Assembly (NCBI RefSeq): GCF_004348675.1
Contig: NZ_SMKN01000001.1
Location: forward strand, 123,976-187,975
Reading direction: 5' to 3'
Origin: Micromonospora sp. KC606
GTDB taxonomy: Bacteria; Actinomycetota; Actinomycetes; Mycobacteriales; Micromonosporaceae
Length of the DNA stretch: 64,000 bases
Part shown: positions 42,967-51,544 of the stretch, piece after piece
How positions within the stretch are numbered: position 1 is the first letter of the stretch
How the letters are laid out: each line of letters begins with the position of its first letter
Position numbers and translations under genes: made by a program
Notes under the pieces: generated by a model
What the model saw: the letters and a program-made list of their open reading frames with translations, nothing else
Databases searched by the model: none
What the model was told of the DNA's origin: nothing

Positions 42967-43330
42967 TCATCCGATAAGCATGGTCCACTGTTGATCCGCG
43001 CCGCCGTTGTCGGTCCACTGCACGACGGCCGCGCCGTCGGCCGTAGACCGCTGGTAAACCTCCAGCACCTTGCCGCTGTAGCGGTTGCGGTTGACGTACC
43101 CGCTCGGCGCGGTGCTGGCATACCAGTACACCGTGTAGTTGTGGCCGTGGGCGTCGTAGAACGGGATGAGGTTGACCGTTGACCCGTTCGCGGACGCGGT
43201 GAAGGTGAGGGCCGTGCTGCTGGTCCGGGAGATGGAGTCGACGTTGAGGCTGGGCAGGCTGCCGAGGGTAGTGCTGCCGTAGTTGCCGGAGAGCACCACC
43301 GGGCCGTAGGTAATCGCCTGGACGTAGCGC
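42967..43330 (-). pseudogene. C-terminal remnant of GH127-type beta-L-arabinofuranosidase with truncated ricin repeat
   Basis: VQAITYGPVVLSGNYGSTTL, then ALTFTASANGSTVNLIPFYD and AHGHNYTVYWYA, is the closing beta-sandwich of GH127-like enzymes. It is followed by one ricin repeat (SGKVLEVYQRSTADGAAVVQ, ADQQWTMLIG). The catalytic barrel is missing; at about 43330 it joins an AbiTii gene fragment. The ricin repeat closely resembles the first repeat of the adjacent GH27 enzyme, suggesting domain exchange or recombination between neighbours. Confidence 0.65.
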
Positions 43331-43859
43331 TGTCCGGATGCGATCCAGCACGCCGTGAACGGCCGTGGTGCTGAGCGCCCGGTAGATCCTCTCGATGTGC
43401 TGAAACTGGTCTTGGTTCGTGTGGTTCATGTAGGCCACCAACTCCTGGCCCATGTGCGGTCCCAGCTTCACCACGTTCCTGTCGGCGTCCCGGAGCCTCC
43501 AGCTCCCTGACGCCCTGAACCAGCTCGACCTCCTCAGTAAGCTTGCCGCGAGCGAAGTCGGGGAGATCCCACTGGCTGATCGTCTGGTTGCTGACGTGGT
43601 ATCGGCCGCTGATCCCGTCCATCTGGAACGGTGCGTGCACCTTGCGCCACTCCGGGAGTTCGTCGTCGGGGCCATACCCGTTCAGCTCCCGGCGCGCCCA
43701 GTCTCGTAGCTCAGCGGACCTAGCCTGCCCCCCGAGAGCTACACACTTCCGAAGCGTGGCGGCGAGCGGCACCCTGCTGTCCAGCGCGCCGCGCTCGATC
43801 TCGTCGATCAGCTTGCTCTCGCGTCCGCGCATCTGGCCCGCGTCCCCGTCTTTGGTCAA
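43331..43859 (-). pseudogene. AbiTii-domain defence gene, frameshifted and truncated
   Basis: From ATG 43859: SKLIDEIERGALDSRVPLAA, TLRKCVALGGQARSAELRDW and ARRELNGYGPDDELPEWRKV match the AbiTii domain found in abortive-infection-type proteins. A frameshift near 43505 moves the homology to RDADRNVVKLGPHMGQELVA and FQHIERIYRALSTTAVHGVL, DRIRT. It ends at about 43331, where GH127 sequence begins. The effector part that follows AbiTii in intact genes is lost. No longer functional. Confidence 0.7.
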
Positions 43860-44306
43860 TCGTCGTCATCAATTATCCCGGCAGCAGGTGGTCTCAGGCG
43901 AGCAGGAGGAGCGGAACGGTCGAGCGAGGTGCTCAGACCAACCCGCGCTCTGCGCACGTCTAGAGTTGCCACGCCAGCGAGAGTTGCCGAGCCGGGCGGG
44001 GTCGAGCGAGCGCACCGCGCCGGTACGTCTTACCTACTCCCAGATCGAGCAGGAGCGACACCACCTCGCGTTGCTGGCCGATGATCAGCCGTTCCCACCT
44101 CTGCTGAACGTCGGGTACGACCAGGTCCCGAACCAGCGGGGGCACGTCGACATGTTCGGCCCGGCTGCGCTACCACCCGCGAGACCCGAACCTGCAGTCC
44201 CGGCGGCCACGGCACGCTATACGGGCACCGCCGTCGCCGCGACCGAATTGACTACGGGCAGCCCGGCCACGTCACGTCGGCCGCGCCGCCTGACCCAGAG
44301 ACGTGG
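43860..44306 (-). other. Intergenic debris, possible serine-recombinase tail
   Basis: A minus-strand frame at 43960-44145 reads VQQRWERLIIGQQREVVSLL, then LDLGV. This resembles the helical C-terminus of large serine recombinases (WxxLxxxQQRxVxxLL). Too short and degenerate to be sure. Nothing else is recognised in this 447-bp gap. Confidence 0.3.
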
Positions 44307-46427
44307 TCACCCCTCGGACGTCGGATCCACCCGGATCAGGCAGCGCGGATCCTGCAACGTCGCCGGCCGCTGTCGTCGGGCGAGCGACTTCAGCAGCGAC
44401 TCCCGCAGAGGCAGCCCGAAGAGGGCGGCCGAGTCGCCCGGAAGATCGGTGAAGCTGGGACAGGACACCCGGGATCTGATCTCGTCGTTGGCGACGATCT
44501 CTACCCCACCGGCGTCGGACAGGACGGTGGTGGACTCGTCGTCGACGGAGACGACGTAGCCGCGCAACTGCCGCATCGGCGGTTCCGTCGCCGAGGCGTC
44601 CGGGTCGGCGACGGAACCGTCGGGTGACCGGCTGGGCTCCGGCGTGATCTGCGGGCGGGCTACCTGGATCGCGGTGGACGGCAGGATCGGGGTGGTCACC
44701 ACCGCGTACAGCACGCCGAGTGCCAGCACCGCCGCCAGGGCGCCGCTGGTCCGCACGAAAGCGACGACGGAGGCCGGCCGCAGCGGCGCGTCGACGCCGG
44801 CCAGCAGCAGCGCCACCGGCCAACCCGCGATCAGGGCGAGTACCGGCTCGTCCCGGGCCAGCGCGCAGACCACGATCGCGGCGGACACCACCGCGAGGGC
44901 CGATAACCCGAACCCGCGCCACCGGCGCGACCCGCGCCGCCCGGTGACCGCCGACTGGCGGGCGACGAACAGCGCCAGGATCCACGCCGGGGCGAACACC
45001 AACGGGGTACTCGCGGTGGCGGCCACCCCACTCGCCCAGACAACCCAGCCCGGTGCCCGCGCCGTCCACCGCGCCACCGCGTACGCGGCGCTCAGCCGCT
45101 GCCGGTCGGCCCGGTCCACGGCGGCACTGAGCACCACCGACCCGACGGTGAGGATCAGCGCGGGCACCGCCGCGAAGACCCACACCACGGACAGGCTCAC
45201 CGTGGCGAGGAAGTTGATCGGGTTCACGCTCTGGGCCAGCATCAGCGTGAACTGCCGGTCGCCACCGGACTGGATCCACAGGTAGAGCGCGGACACCGCC
45301 ACCGGCACAGCCAGCAACAGCGACCACGGCCCCGGCGCCGGCGAACCGATCCCCGTGTCGCCCGTCGGTGACGTGGGCCGACCGGGGGCCGGGCGCGCCA
45401 CGGACGCGGTGAGTCGGACCGCCCGCCGGGTCGCGCGCCGCCGCCGGTGCGCCACCGTCCTACCGTGACGTGACGGCGCCGGTACGGTCGCAGCAACGCC
45501 CGGCGGCGTCCTCGCCATCGCGTCCGCCGGGGCCTGCCCGTCCCCCGCGCCCCGCAGCAGGGTTCCCTCCGGCCGGGGCTGGCGGCCGGTGTACCCGGCC
45601 CGGGCCAGGGTGCGGTCCGCCGCCCGCTGCCACGCCCCGCTCCGCCCCTTGGCGTAGCTCGCCCGCAGGAACGAGCCGACCAGCGCCTTGAGGTACGGAT
45701 CACGGCGGCTGACACCGATGCCGTAACGCTGCACCGGCTCCTCGATGGCGGGGGTGAAAACCCGCAACAGTCCGCGTGAGGCGTACGCGTGGCCGCGCAG
45801 CAGGATCTCGTCGCCGGCGACCGCGTCGAGCCGCCCGGCGAGCACCTCGGTGACACAACGACCGACGTCCGGGCGGGCCTCCACCGGGCGCGTCCGCGTC
45901 ATGATGACCTCGGCGACCGATCCCGACACCACACACAGACGGGAGTTCCCACCGCGCGGCGGCGGCCACGCCGTGCGGCTGGCCACCACGGTCCGTCCCA
46001 CCAGGTAGGGGCCGGCGAACTCGATCACCCGCTGGCGTTCCGTGGTCATCAGCAGGCCGGCGAAGACGACATCGACCCGGCCCTCGACCAGCGCCGACAC
46101 CCGTTCGGACGCCCGCACCGACACGAAGACCGGCCGAAGGCCGAGCGAGCGAGCGAACGCGCCGGCCAGCTCCACGTCGAACCCGTCGAACACCCCACTG
46201 CGGCCCTCCTCGCCGAGCAGCGGCTGGTCGGGGAACACCCCGACCCGCAGGTCCCGCCCGGCCACCGACGAGCGGCGTAGGTAGTCCGATACCGTGGCGG
46301 TTTTCGGCGCCGCCACGGTGAACGCGATCGCGGACAGGCCGGCCAGCGCCAGGGCGACGAACAGCGCGACGCCTCGACGCTGCGGCGGCCGCGCGGCTGC
46401 CGGGCGTCCAGGGGCGAGGACAGGCAT
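44307..46427 (-). CDS. Fusion of amino-acid-type substrate-binding domain with a multi-helix membrane domain
   Basis: 706 aa from ATG 46427. Signal anchor about 19-40. Residues about 58-275 form an SBP_bac_3-type domain (LRVGVFPDQPLLGEEGRSGV, FDGFDVELAGAFARSLGLRP, GRVDVVFAGLLMTTERQRVI, VLAGRLDAVAGDEILLRG). A basic linker (about 280-365, with HRRRRATRRAV) leads to about six membrane segments (367-386, 405-432, 460-487, 508-524, 528-545, 562-580) and a C-terminal soluble domain with YVVSVDDESTTVLSDAGGVE and two cysteines. No ATPase or permease motif is evident. It may be a receptor or sensor rather than a transporter. The gene is uninterrupted although bordered upstream by an IS701 remnant. Confidence 0.7.
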   Translation of the reverse strand: MPVLAPGRPAAARPPQRRGVALFVALALAGLSAIAFTVAAPKTATVSDYLRRSSVAGRDLRVGVFPDQPLLGEEGRSGVFDGFDVELAGAFARSLGLRPVFVSVRASERVSALVEGRVDVVFAGLLMTTERQRVIEFAGPYLVGRTVVASRTAWPPPRGGNSRLCVVSGSVAEVIMTRTRPVEARPDVGRCVTEVLAGRLDAVAGDEILLRGHAYASRGLLRVFTPAIEEPVQRYGIGVSRRDPYLKALVGSFLRASYAKGRSGAWQRAADRTLARAGYTGRQPRPEGTLLRGAGDGQAPADAMARTPPGVAATVPAPSRHGRTVAHRRRRATRRAVRLTASVARPAPGRPTSPTGDTGIGSPAPGPWSLLLAVPVAVSALYLWIQSGGDRQFTLMLAQSVNPINFLATVSLSVVWVFAAVPALILTVGSVVLSAAVDRADRQRLSAAYAVARWTARAPGWVVWASGVAATASTPLVFAPAWILALFVARQSAVTGRRGSRRWRGFGLSALAVVSAAIVVCALARDEPVLALIAGWPVALLLAGVDAPLRPASVVAFVRTSGALAAVLALGVLYAVVTTPILPSTAIQVARPQITPEPSRSPDGSVADPDASATEPPMRQLRGYVVSVDDESTTVLSDAGGVEIVANDEIRSRVSCPSFTDLPGDSAALFGLPLRESLLKSLARRQRPATLQDPRCLIRVDPTSEG

Positions 46428-46529
46428 GCCACCATCCCTAGTCGGCGAGCTGACCGGCCGACGGGCCGGTGACCTGATCATCGCCGGGCCGCGCACCTGC
46501 GGCGAGCAACTGCGGTGTCGGCATCCGGA

Positions 46530-47450
46530 CTACGACAGACTGCGGTTGCGGCGGATGAGCAGCCACCGGTGTTCGTCCGGCCGGGTGGCGGTGGTGATCC
46601 AGGCCCACAGGTAGTCGCGGGGACCTTTCGCCCCTGGCCCGCAGCTGTGCTACTGCCATTCCGTGATGGGGATCCGCTCGGCGAGGTCGTCGACACGCAC
46701 GAGGGTGCGGCCGTCGTTGACGTGCACGCGTCGGTCGCAGCCGACAGCCAGGACGTAGCCGATCCCGCGGTGTTCGAGATCGCCACGTCGGCCGGGGTCG
46801 GCGCCGTAGACCTCGTCGCCGGTCACCCACCCGACCGGCACACCGACGTCCAACGCGGCGGCGATCATCTGCCGGGCCGGGGCCGGTTTCGTGGCGAACC
46901 CGACCTGGTCGGGAACGCCGGCGGCGGCGAGTCGGTCGGGCTGGTCGCACCAGGTCGTCTCCGGCAGGTAGATCCGGCGGTCGATCAGCGCCCGCCCGTG
47001 CGGAGTGACGTAGGCCAGGAACACCCCGACCTGGCTGTTCTCGACACGCCCGGCAGTGCCGGTGTACTGCCGCTGCACCCCGACCGAGCACACGCCCTTC
47101 TTCAGGAACCCTGTCTCGTCGCAGACCAGCACGGCGTCCGGGTGGCCGAGCTGCTCGACCAGCCACTCTCGCACGTCATCGCGGACGGCGTCGGCGTCCC
47201 ACACCGCCGTACGCAACAGCCGCTGCATCGCCTGCGGATCCGCGTGACCCGCCCGCTCCGCCAGGGACCAGCAGGTCTTGCGTTCCACGCCCGACAGCAG
47301 CCCTTCCACCAACTGCCCGGCGGTCCGACGTGGTTCCGCCCGCACGAACCGGCCAGCGACACGCGTCACCACCTCGTCCAGGATGACCCGCCACCGATCA
47401 AGGTCTACGCTGTGGCCTGCGGCCACCGCACGGTCTTCGGTTGTCCTCAC
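46530..47450 (-). pseudogene. IS701-family transposase, nonsense-mutated and truncated
   Basis: Starts near 47450 (SVDLDRWRVILDEVVTRVAG). DDE motifs are VLVCDETGFLKKGVCSVGVQ and GWVTGDEVYGADPGRRGDL, with the GVFLAYVTPHGRALIDRRIY block between. At 46650-46652 an in-frame TAG follows ITEWQ. The frame then resumes (GPGAKGPRDYLWAWITTATR, DEHRWLLIRRNR) to TAG 46530. The C-terminal quarter is absent. Inactive. Confidence 0.82.
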
Positions 47451-47528
47451 AAACCATCGATGATCACCGCAGTGGCCGTCCTCATACCCACGCCACGCCC
47501 AACGCCGAGGCCAAGTGACGTTGGAGTG

Positions 47529-47714
47529 TCAACCGCGGTTTGATTCCTGCTCGGCCGGGTCCTGCTGCCGCTGCCGCAGTTCCTGAAGTTGGTCTGAGGG
47601 TGGAAGCTGGTGAAGGTCCCGGATGTCGCGCAGAGGCACCTCGCCAGACCTCAGCAGTGCTTGCAGTTCGGGGGCGAGCTTGAGCAGGTTGAGGCGCTGA
47701 GTTACCCAGGCCGG
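47529..47714 (-). pseudogene. ParB-like protein fragment
   Basis: TPAWVTQRLNLLKLAPELQA, LLRSGEVPLRDIRDLHQLPP and SDQLQELRQRQQ is the helix-turn-helix and following region of KorB/ParB-type proteins. The N-terminal CTPase domain and C-terminus are missing. It joins the TIGR03085 fragment at about 47714. Possible trace of an integrative or plasmid-borne element. Confidence 0.6.
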
Positions 47715-48046
47715 GGTACGTCCTCGTCGTGGACGAAGAACTCGTTGAGGTTCGGGATCCGGCGCACCCATTGGATGCGGAAGAAGCCTGGCGGCGGTCC
47801 CGATCGGATCGTCGCGATGAGCCCTGCAAAGTCCTTCAGCGCGAGCGCTCTTCTTCGTCGTTCAGCGAGGCGGCTCCACGCACCGGGCAGGACAAGCCCG
47901 GGGCCAGCGAGGTAGTCGCGCTCGCGGAGAACGAGGTGCGCGGCGAGATCGCGGGTCGTCCACGGCTCAAGGAGAGTCGGTGCCTCGGGGCCGAGTTCGT
48001 CGAACAGGTCACTGAGCTGTGCTCGCTCGACGGCGTCGAAAGGCAG
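47715..48046 (-). pseudogene. TIGR03085-type metal-binding (DinB-like) protein, truncated
   Basis: LPFDAVERAQLSDLFDELGP, EAPTLLEPWTTRDLAAHLVL and RERDYLAGPGLVLP, then NEFFVHDEDV, match the mycothiol-dependent DinB-like family TIGR03085, including the His of the helix AAHLVLRE and the FFVHDED segment. The usual ATG is replaced by CTG (48044-48046), and the C-terminal half is replaced by a ParB fragment. Non-functional. Confidence 0.65.
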
Positions 48047-48095
48047 TCGGCCACGCCCTTGCCTGTTGTCGGGGCCTGTGGGCCGGGCGGTTACT

Positions 48096-48578
48096 TCACG
48101 GTTTGCGTGGGCTGAGGCGTACGAAGGGCAGCTGGCGCCCGACCGCACGGTAGTCCTCCGGTGTGCCGTCAACGGAGAAGCCCATGAAGCGCACGAGTTT
48201 GCGTGCGGCTCGGGGGTGGCGGGGCGCGTAGCGGGCCATGAAGTCGCCGCCTTCGTCCGTGTCGAGGGGGTGTGCGGTGACGGGGACGGTGCGCACGCCG
48301 ACCTGAATGCTGGTCTCGGGTGTGGCGAGGAGGTTCTGGTACCAGGCGGCCTTCGGGCCGAATCCGGAGCAGACCACGTAACTGCCGTCCGTCCGGTCGT
48401 GCTCGACGACTTCGATGACGACCTGGCGCCGCTTGCCGGAGACTCGTCCGGTGTGGTTCAGCAGGAGCAGTCGGCCGCCGAAGAGCCAGCCCAGCCGCAG
48501 TCGGTAGAGGCGGATGGGGGCCCGGAACAGCAGTCGGCGGATGCCGGTCGGTGGGGCTGGTCGTTTCACGATTCTCAT
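48096..48578 (-). CDS. F420-dependent nitroreductase (DDN) family protein
   Basis: 160 aa from ATG 48578. Split-barrel flavin/F420-binding protein of the deazaflavin-dependent nitroreductase family. LLLLNHTGRVSGKRRQVVIE is the signature strand pair (TxGRxSGxxR), followed by YVVCSGFGPKAAWYQNLLAT and SIQVGVRTVPVTAHPL. Reduces or binds substrates with coenzyme F420, which micromonospores make. Intact, with pseudogenes on both sides. The start lies 12 bp after the end of the broken monooxygenase gene, so it was probably the third gene of a tetR-monooxygenase-nitroreductase operon. Confidence 0.85.
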   Translation of the reverse strand: MRIVKRPAPPTGIRRLLFRAPIRLYRLRLGWLFGGRLLLLNHTGRVSGKRRQVVIEVVEHDRTDGSYVVCSGFGPKAAWYQNLLATPETSIQVGVRTVPVTAHPLDTDEGGDFMARYAPRHPRAARKLVRFMGFSVDGTPEDYRAVGRQLPFVRLSPRKP

Positions 48579-48589
48579 GGTGGTGCCCT

Positions 48590-49007
48590 TCAGGTGCGGG
48601 TGAGGATGCTGCTGGTGTCGCCGTAGCTACGGCGCAGCAGGCCGGTGAAGGCGTCGCGCAGGATGAGCCGGGTGACGGCGCTCTGGGTGGCGAGACCGAT
48701 GCGGGTTGCGGGGACGAGGGAGCGGGCGAAGGCGCGGGTGCGCTGCTGGCGTTGCTGCACGGCGGGGCGCAACTCCTGCCCCATCCACGTAGCAGATGCT
48801 GTCGGCTGGGAGCTGGTGCGCCGCGAGCCGGCCGGTGATGCCCATGCGCGCGGCCACATCGTAGCCGGTGCCGAAGAAGTCGATGCCGTAGCCGCCGAGG
48901 CGCCCGTGCGGCGCACGCTCGGCCACCGCGGGGGTATGGCCGAAGTGGTGCAGCCAGTAGGCGAGGGTGAGACCGGCGATCCCGCCGCCAGAGATCAATA
49001 TCTTCAT
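48590..49007 (-). pseudogene. FAD-dependent monooxygenase with large internal deletion
   Basis: From ATG 49007: dinucleotide-binding start MKILISGGGIAGLTLAYWLH, then RLGGYGIDFFGTGYDVAARM. After about residue 78 the sequence jumps, in another frame, to the enzyme's C-terminus (TRAFARSLVPATRIGLATQS, TRLILRDAFTGLLRRSY), stop 48590. Roughly 200 residues, including the substrate domain, are missing. ATG overlaps the upstream tetR stop (ATGA), so they were coupled. Confidence 0.7.
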
Positions 49008-49380
49008 GGACGGGCCCCGCCCAGTTCACCGAGCGCCGTCAGGGCGGGCTCGATGGACAGCTCGGCGTCGAGCAGGTGGTGCAGCATCATCCCGTCCAGC
49101 AACGCCGCGACGAGCGTGGCCGTCCCGTCCTTCGCTCGGCCGGCCACTGCGGGTTCAGCGCCCCGAGCCAGTCGGCGATCTGGCCGCGCGCCTCCCGCAG
49201 CCCCAGGCGCAGCGCGTCGCCGAGCTCCGGAGTACGCATCGCTCCCGCCATCAGCTCCACGGCCAGCCGGAGTACCTTCTCGTCGCTCGTGACCCGGGGC
49301 ACCACACTGCGCATGGCATCTAGCGCGGAGCGTACGTCCGGCGCGGACAGCAGCGCCTCGACGACGGGCATCATCACCGT
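49004..49380 (-). pseudogene. TetR regulator C-terminal fragment, frameshifted
   Basis: ALLSAPDVRSALDAMRSVVP, KVLRLAVELMAGAMRTPELG and ARGQIADWLGALNPQWPA, then after a one-base shift near 49140 TATLVAALLDGMMLHHLLDA and ELSIEPALTALGELGGA to TGA 49004. Only the ligand-binding half remains; the DNA-binding domain is replaced at about 49380 by a fragment of an opposite-strand transporter gene. Confidence 0.65.
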
Positions 49381-49384
49381 GTCG

Positions 49385-49735
49385 CCCGCCCGCCGCGCGA
49401 TCGCCCGGCTGCGCGAGGAGGCCCGGCTGGGCAACGACCCGCGTAAGGCGGCCGACCTCGCCGTCGAACACGGCGGGCCGTCGGTGGCGGCGGGCCTGAT
49501 CCTGGCCGGCACGTTCGCCTCGATGATGCTGGGCGGCATCGCGTTCCTGACCGAGATGGGCTTCGCGGTCTCCATCGGCATCATCATCTCGGCGTTCGTG
49601 ATGGCCATGTTCCTGGTACCGAGCCTGACCGCGCTGCTGGGCCACAAGGCCTGGTGGCCCGGGCACGGCGACGCGCCCGGCGGCGCCGCCGGGCCGACCC
49701 GGGAACCGGAGACGGTGGACGCCGCGACCCACTAG
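49385..49735 (+). pseudogene. MMPL-family transporter C-terminal fragment
   Basis: IARLREEARLGNDPRKAADL, EHGGPSVAAGLILAGTFASM, FLTEMGFAVSIGIIISAFVM and FLVPSLTALLGHKAWWPG form the last membrane helices of MMPL/RND-type lipid or drug exporters. Stop TAG 49733-49735. Only about the last 115 of roughly 700 residues remain. Confidence 0.75.
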
Positions 49736-49741
49736 CTCTCA

Positions 49742-49801
49742 GCCATGATCAAGGCGTCCCTCGGGTCGTGAGAACGACTGGAGGGACGCCTTGATCATGG
49801 C
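49742..49801. terminator. 21-bp perfect inverted repeat between convergent genes
   Basis: GCCATGATCAAGGCGTCCCT plus C (49742-49762) is the exact complement of 49781-49801. The loop itself contains GTCGT-GAGA-ACGAC, so the hairpin extends to a GNRA tetraloop. Located between the MMPL fragment and the convergent I36 gene. It should terminate both directions. Confidence 0.75.
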
Positions 49802-49817
49802 AGTGGCGGAACGATGG

Positions 49818-50261
49818 TCAGCAGGAGAACCGTATCGAGGTGATGTTGTTGTTCATGCCCCGGTTTGCGGCCCCCAAATTCCCGTAGTACTCACCCGGAC
49901 GGACGACGAAATCGGGGGCGGTTCCGAATATGTCGCCGCCGTAATCTATGTCGCGGTAGAGATAGGCGTCACAACGAGTACGATTTTTGATTGACGTGAT
50001 GTCATCCTGCATACTCCAGTGCGTGATGGCCCCGCTCTCGTTATGCCAGTAGTACCTCCTCAAGTCTGCGACGTTCGCAGTGATATCCGACCAGAGATCC
50101 GCGTTCCCCGAAAGGTCAGCGTTCCAGTTCAAGCCGTCATACAGGCAGAGCTTGCCACTCGGGCATTGACTGTTGGCGGTCGCAGCGGCCGGCGACGCGG
50201 CGAGCATCAACCCAGCCGCCGCCACAATCGACACCGCAAACGCCGAAATAATTCTGCGCAT
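49818..50261 (-). CDS. Secreted peptidase inhibitor family I36 (beta/gamma-crystallin-like) protein
   Basis: 147 aa from ATG 50261. Sec signal peptide residues 1-28 (IISAFAVSIVAAAGLMLAAS, PAAATA). The mature domain has SQCPSGKLCLYDGLNWNADL near the start and SIKNRTRCDAYLYRDIDYGG and NNNITSIRFSC at the end. That gives four cysteines and two Greek-key-like halves, as in the I36 metalloprotease inhibitor and related proteins. Predicted extracellular. Stands alone with a strong terminator behind it. Confidence 0.82.
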   Translation of the reverse strand: MRRIISAFAVSIVAAAGLMLAASPAAATANSQCPSGKLCLYDGLNWNADLSGNADLWSDITANVADLRRYYWHNESGAITHWSMQDDITSIKNRTRCDAYLYRDIDYGGDIFGTAPDFVVRPGEYYGNLGAANRGMNNNITSIRFSC

Positions 50262-50298
50262 CGTGCACCCTTCTGATGTCAGTGCTACACCGCCACGC

Positions 50299-50520
50299 TC
50301 AGCGCGTCTCGAAGCACCAGGACTGTTCGGCGCCGCCGTTGTCCGACCACGGGATCACCCTGGCGCCACTACGCGTGGAGCCACCGTCCTCGACCGACGC
50401 CAGCGTGCCGCTCTTGCGGTTTCCAGGCGATAGCTGGTCCAGTGGTCCCGTTTCCGCTCGGCATCATCGTGGCAGGTCCACTGGATGATCCCGGCGCCAT
50501 TCGCCGTGAGGCCACCCCGG
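50299..50520 (-). pseudogene. Ricin-type (RICIN) domain fragment, frameshifted
   Basis: NGAGIIQWTCHDDAERKRDH, WTSYRL, a shift near 50428, then NRKSGTLASVEDGGSTRSGA and NGGAEQSWCFETR to TGA 50299-50301. QxW-type beta-trefoil motifs are recognisable. The upstream part of the gene is gone. The rest of 50521-50664 is unassigned. Confidence 0.5.
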
Positions 50521-50664
50521 ACCGGAAGCCCTCTTGGCAGAACGAAACACTGAACCTCCACTGTGCTCAGTCGCCCCGGCAAGATCGTACGAAGCGCACT
50601 GGGCACAGAGAAGGCCCCATGATCGAATTCATCGAGTAGCCATTTTCCGGCTACATCGTGATCA

Positions 50665-51420
50665 TTAGTGGACGGCGCAGGCCGCCGCGGGCGCGGCGGG
50701 CTGCGCCGGCGGCGCACCCACCGTCGGGAGTCCCATCATCACCCCGGGGGTACGCGGCGCGCGCCCCGCCTCCCAAGCGTCACCCGCTCGGGTACGGCGG
50801 TGGCGCAGCGGCACACCGTCAGTGTTCAGGTGATGCGGTGCCGCATAGGTGACCACAGTGGACACGATGTCCCCGGGCCGGATGTGCCCGCCGTTCGCTC
50901 CGGCTGGCGCCGTCGTGAAGTGGACCAGGCGGCCATCTCGCGCGCGGCCGGACATCCGGCCGGTGCGGTCGTCTTTGCGACCCTCGCCCACCGCGACCAG
51001 CAGCTCGACCTCGCGCCCGACGAGCGCCTTGTTCTCCGCCCAGGTGATCTCTTCGACGGTGGCCATCAGCCGCTCATAGCGCTCCTGCACCACCCGCTTC
51101 GGCACCTGGCCGTCCGTGCTGGCAGCCGGCGTGCCCGGCCGCTTCGAGTACTGGAACGTGAACGCGCTCGCGAACCGCGCCGCCCGCACCACGTCGAGCG
51201 TGCGCTGGAAGTCCTCCTCGGTCTCCCCCGGGAAACCGACGATGATGTCGGTGGTGATGGCCGCGTCCGGCATGGCGGCGCGCACCTTCTCGATGATGCC
51301 CAGGTATCGATCCGACCGGTACGACCGGCGCATCGACTTCAGCACCGCGTCAGAGCCGGACTGCAGCGGCATGTGCAGTTGGTGGCACACAGTGCCATAG
51401 GTGTTGCGCAGACTCCGCAA
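50665..51420 (-). pseudogene. MiaB C-terminal fragment (tRNA methylthiotransferase)
   Basis: [75 protein letters not shown] and the TRAM region ([20 protein letters not shown]) match the second half of MiaB. The UPF0004 domain and the radical-SAM CxxxCxxC cluster are missing, so it cannot make ms2i6A. The frame is otherwise open and codon use is good, implying a recent truncation. A full copy is presumably elsewhere in the genome. Confidence 0.78.
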
Positions 51421-51544
51421 CTGCGCGAGTGCGAGGCGGGTCGGGGCGCTGTACCGGGAGGACAACGACGCCGGGCAGATCCCTCGCCATCACCGCATGG
51501 CGACGCGGCAGGCCGGCGACCACCACCCCGCCGCCGACGGGCCC

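Noticed and set aside
49742..49801. CRISPR repeat or attachment site
   Set aside because: Only one copy of the palindrome is present in the window, with no spacer array and no integrase gene beside it; a terminator explains it.
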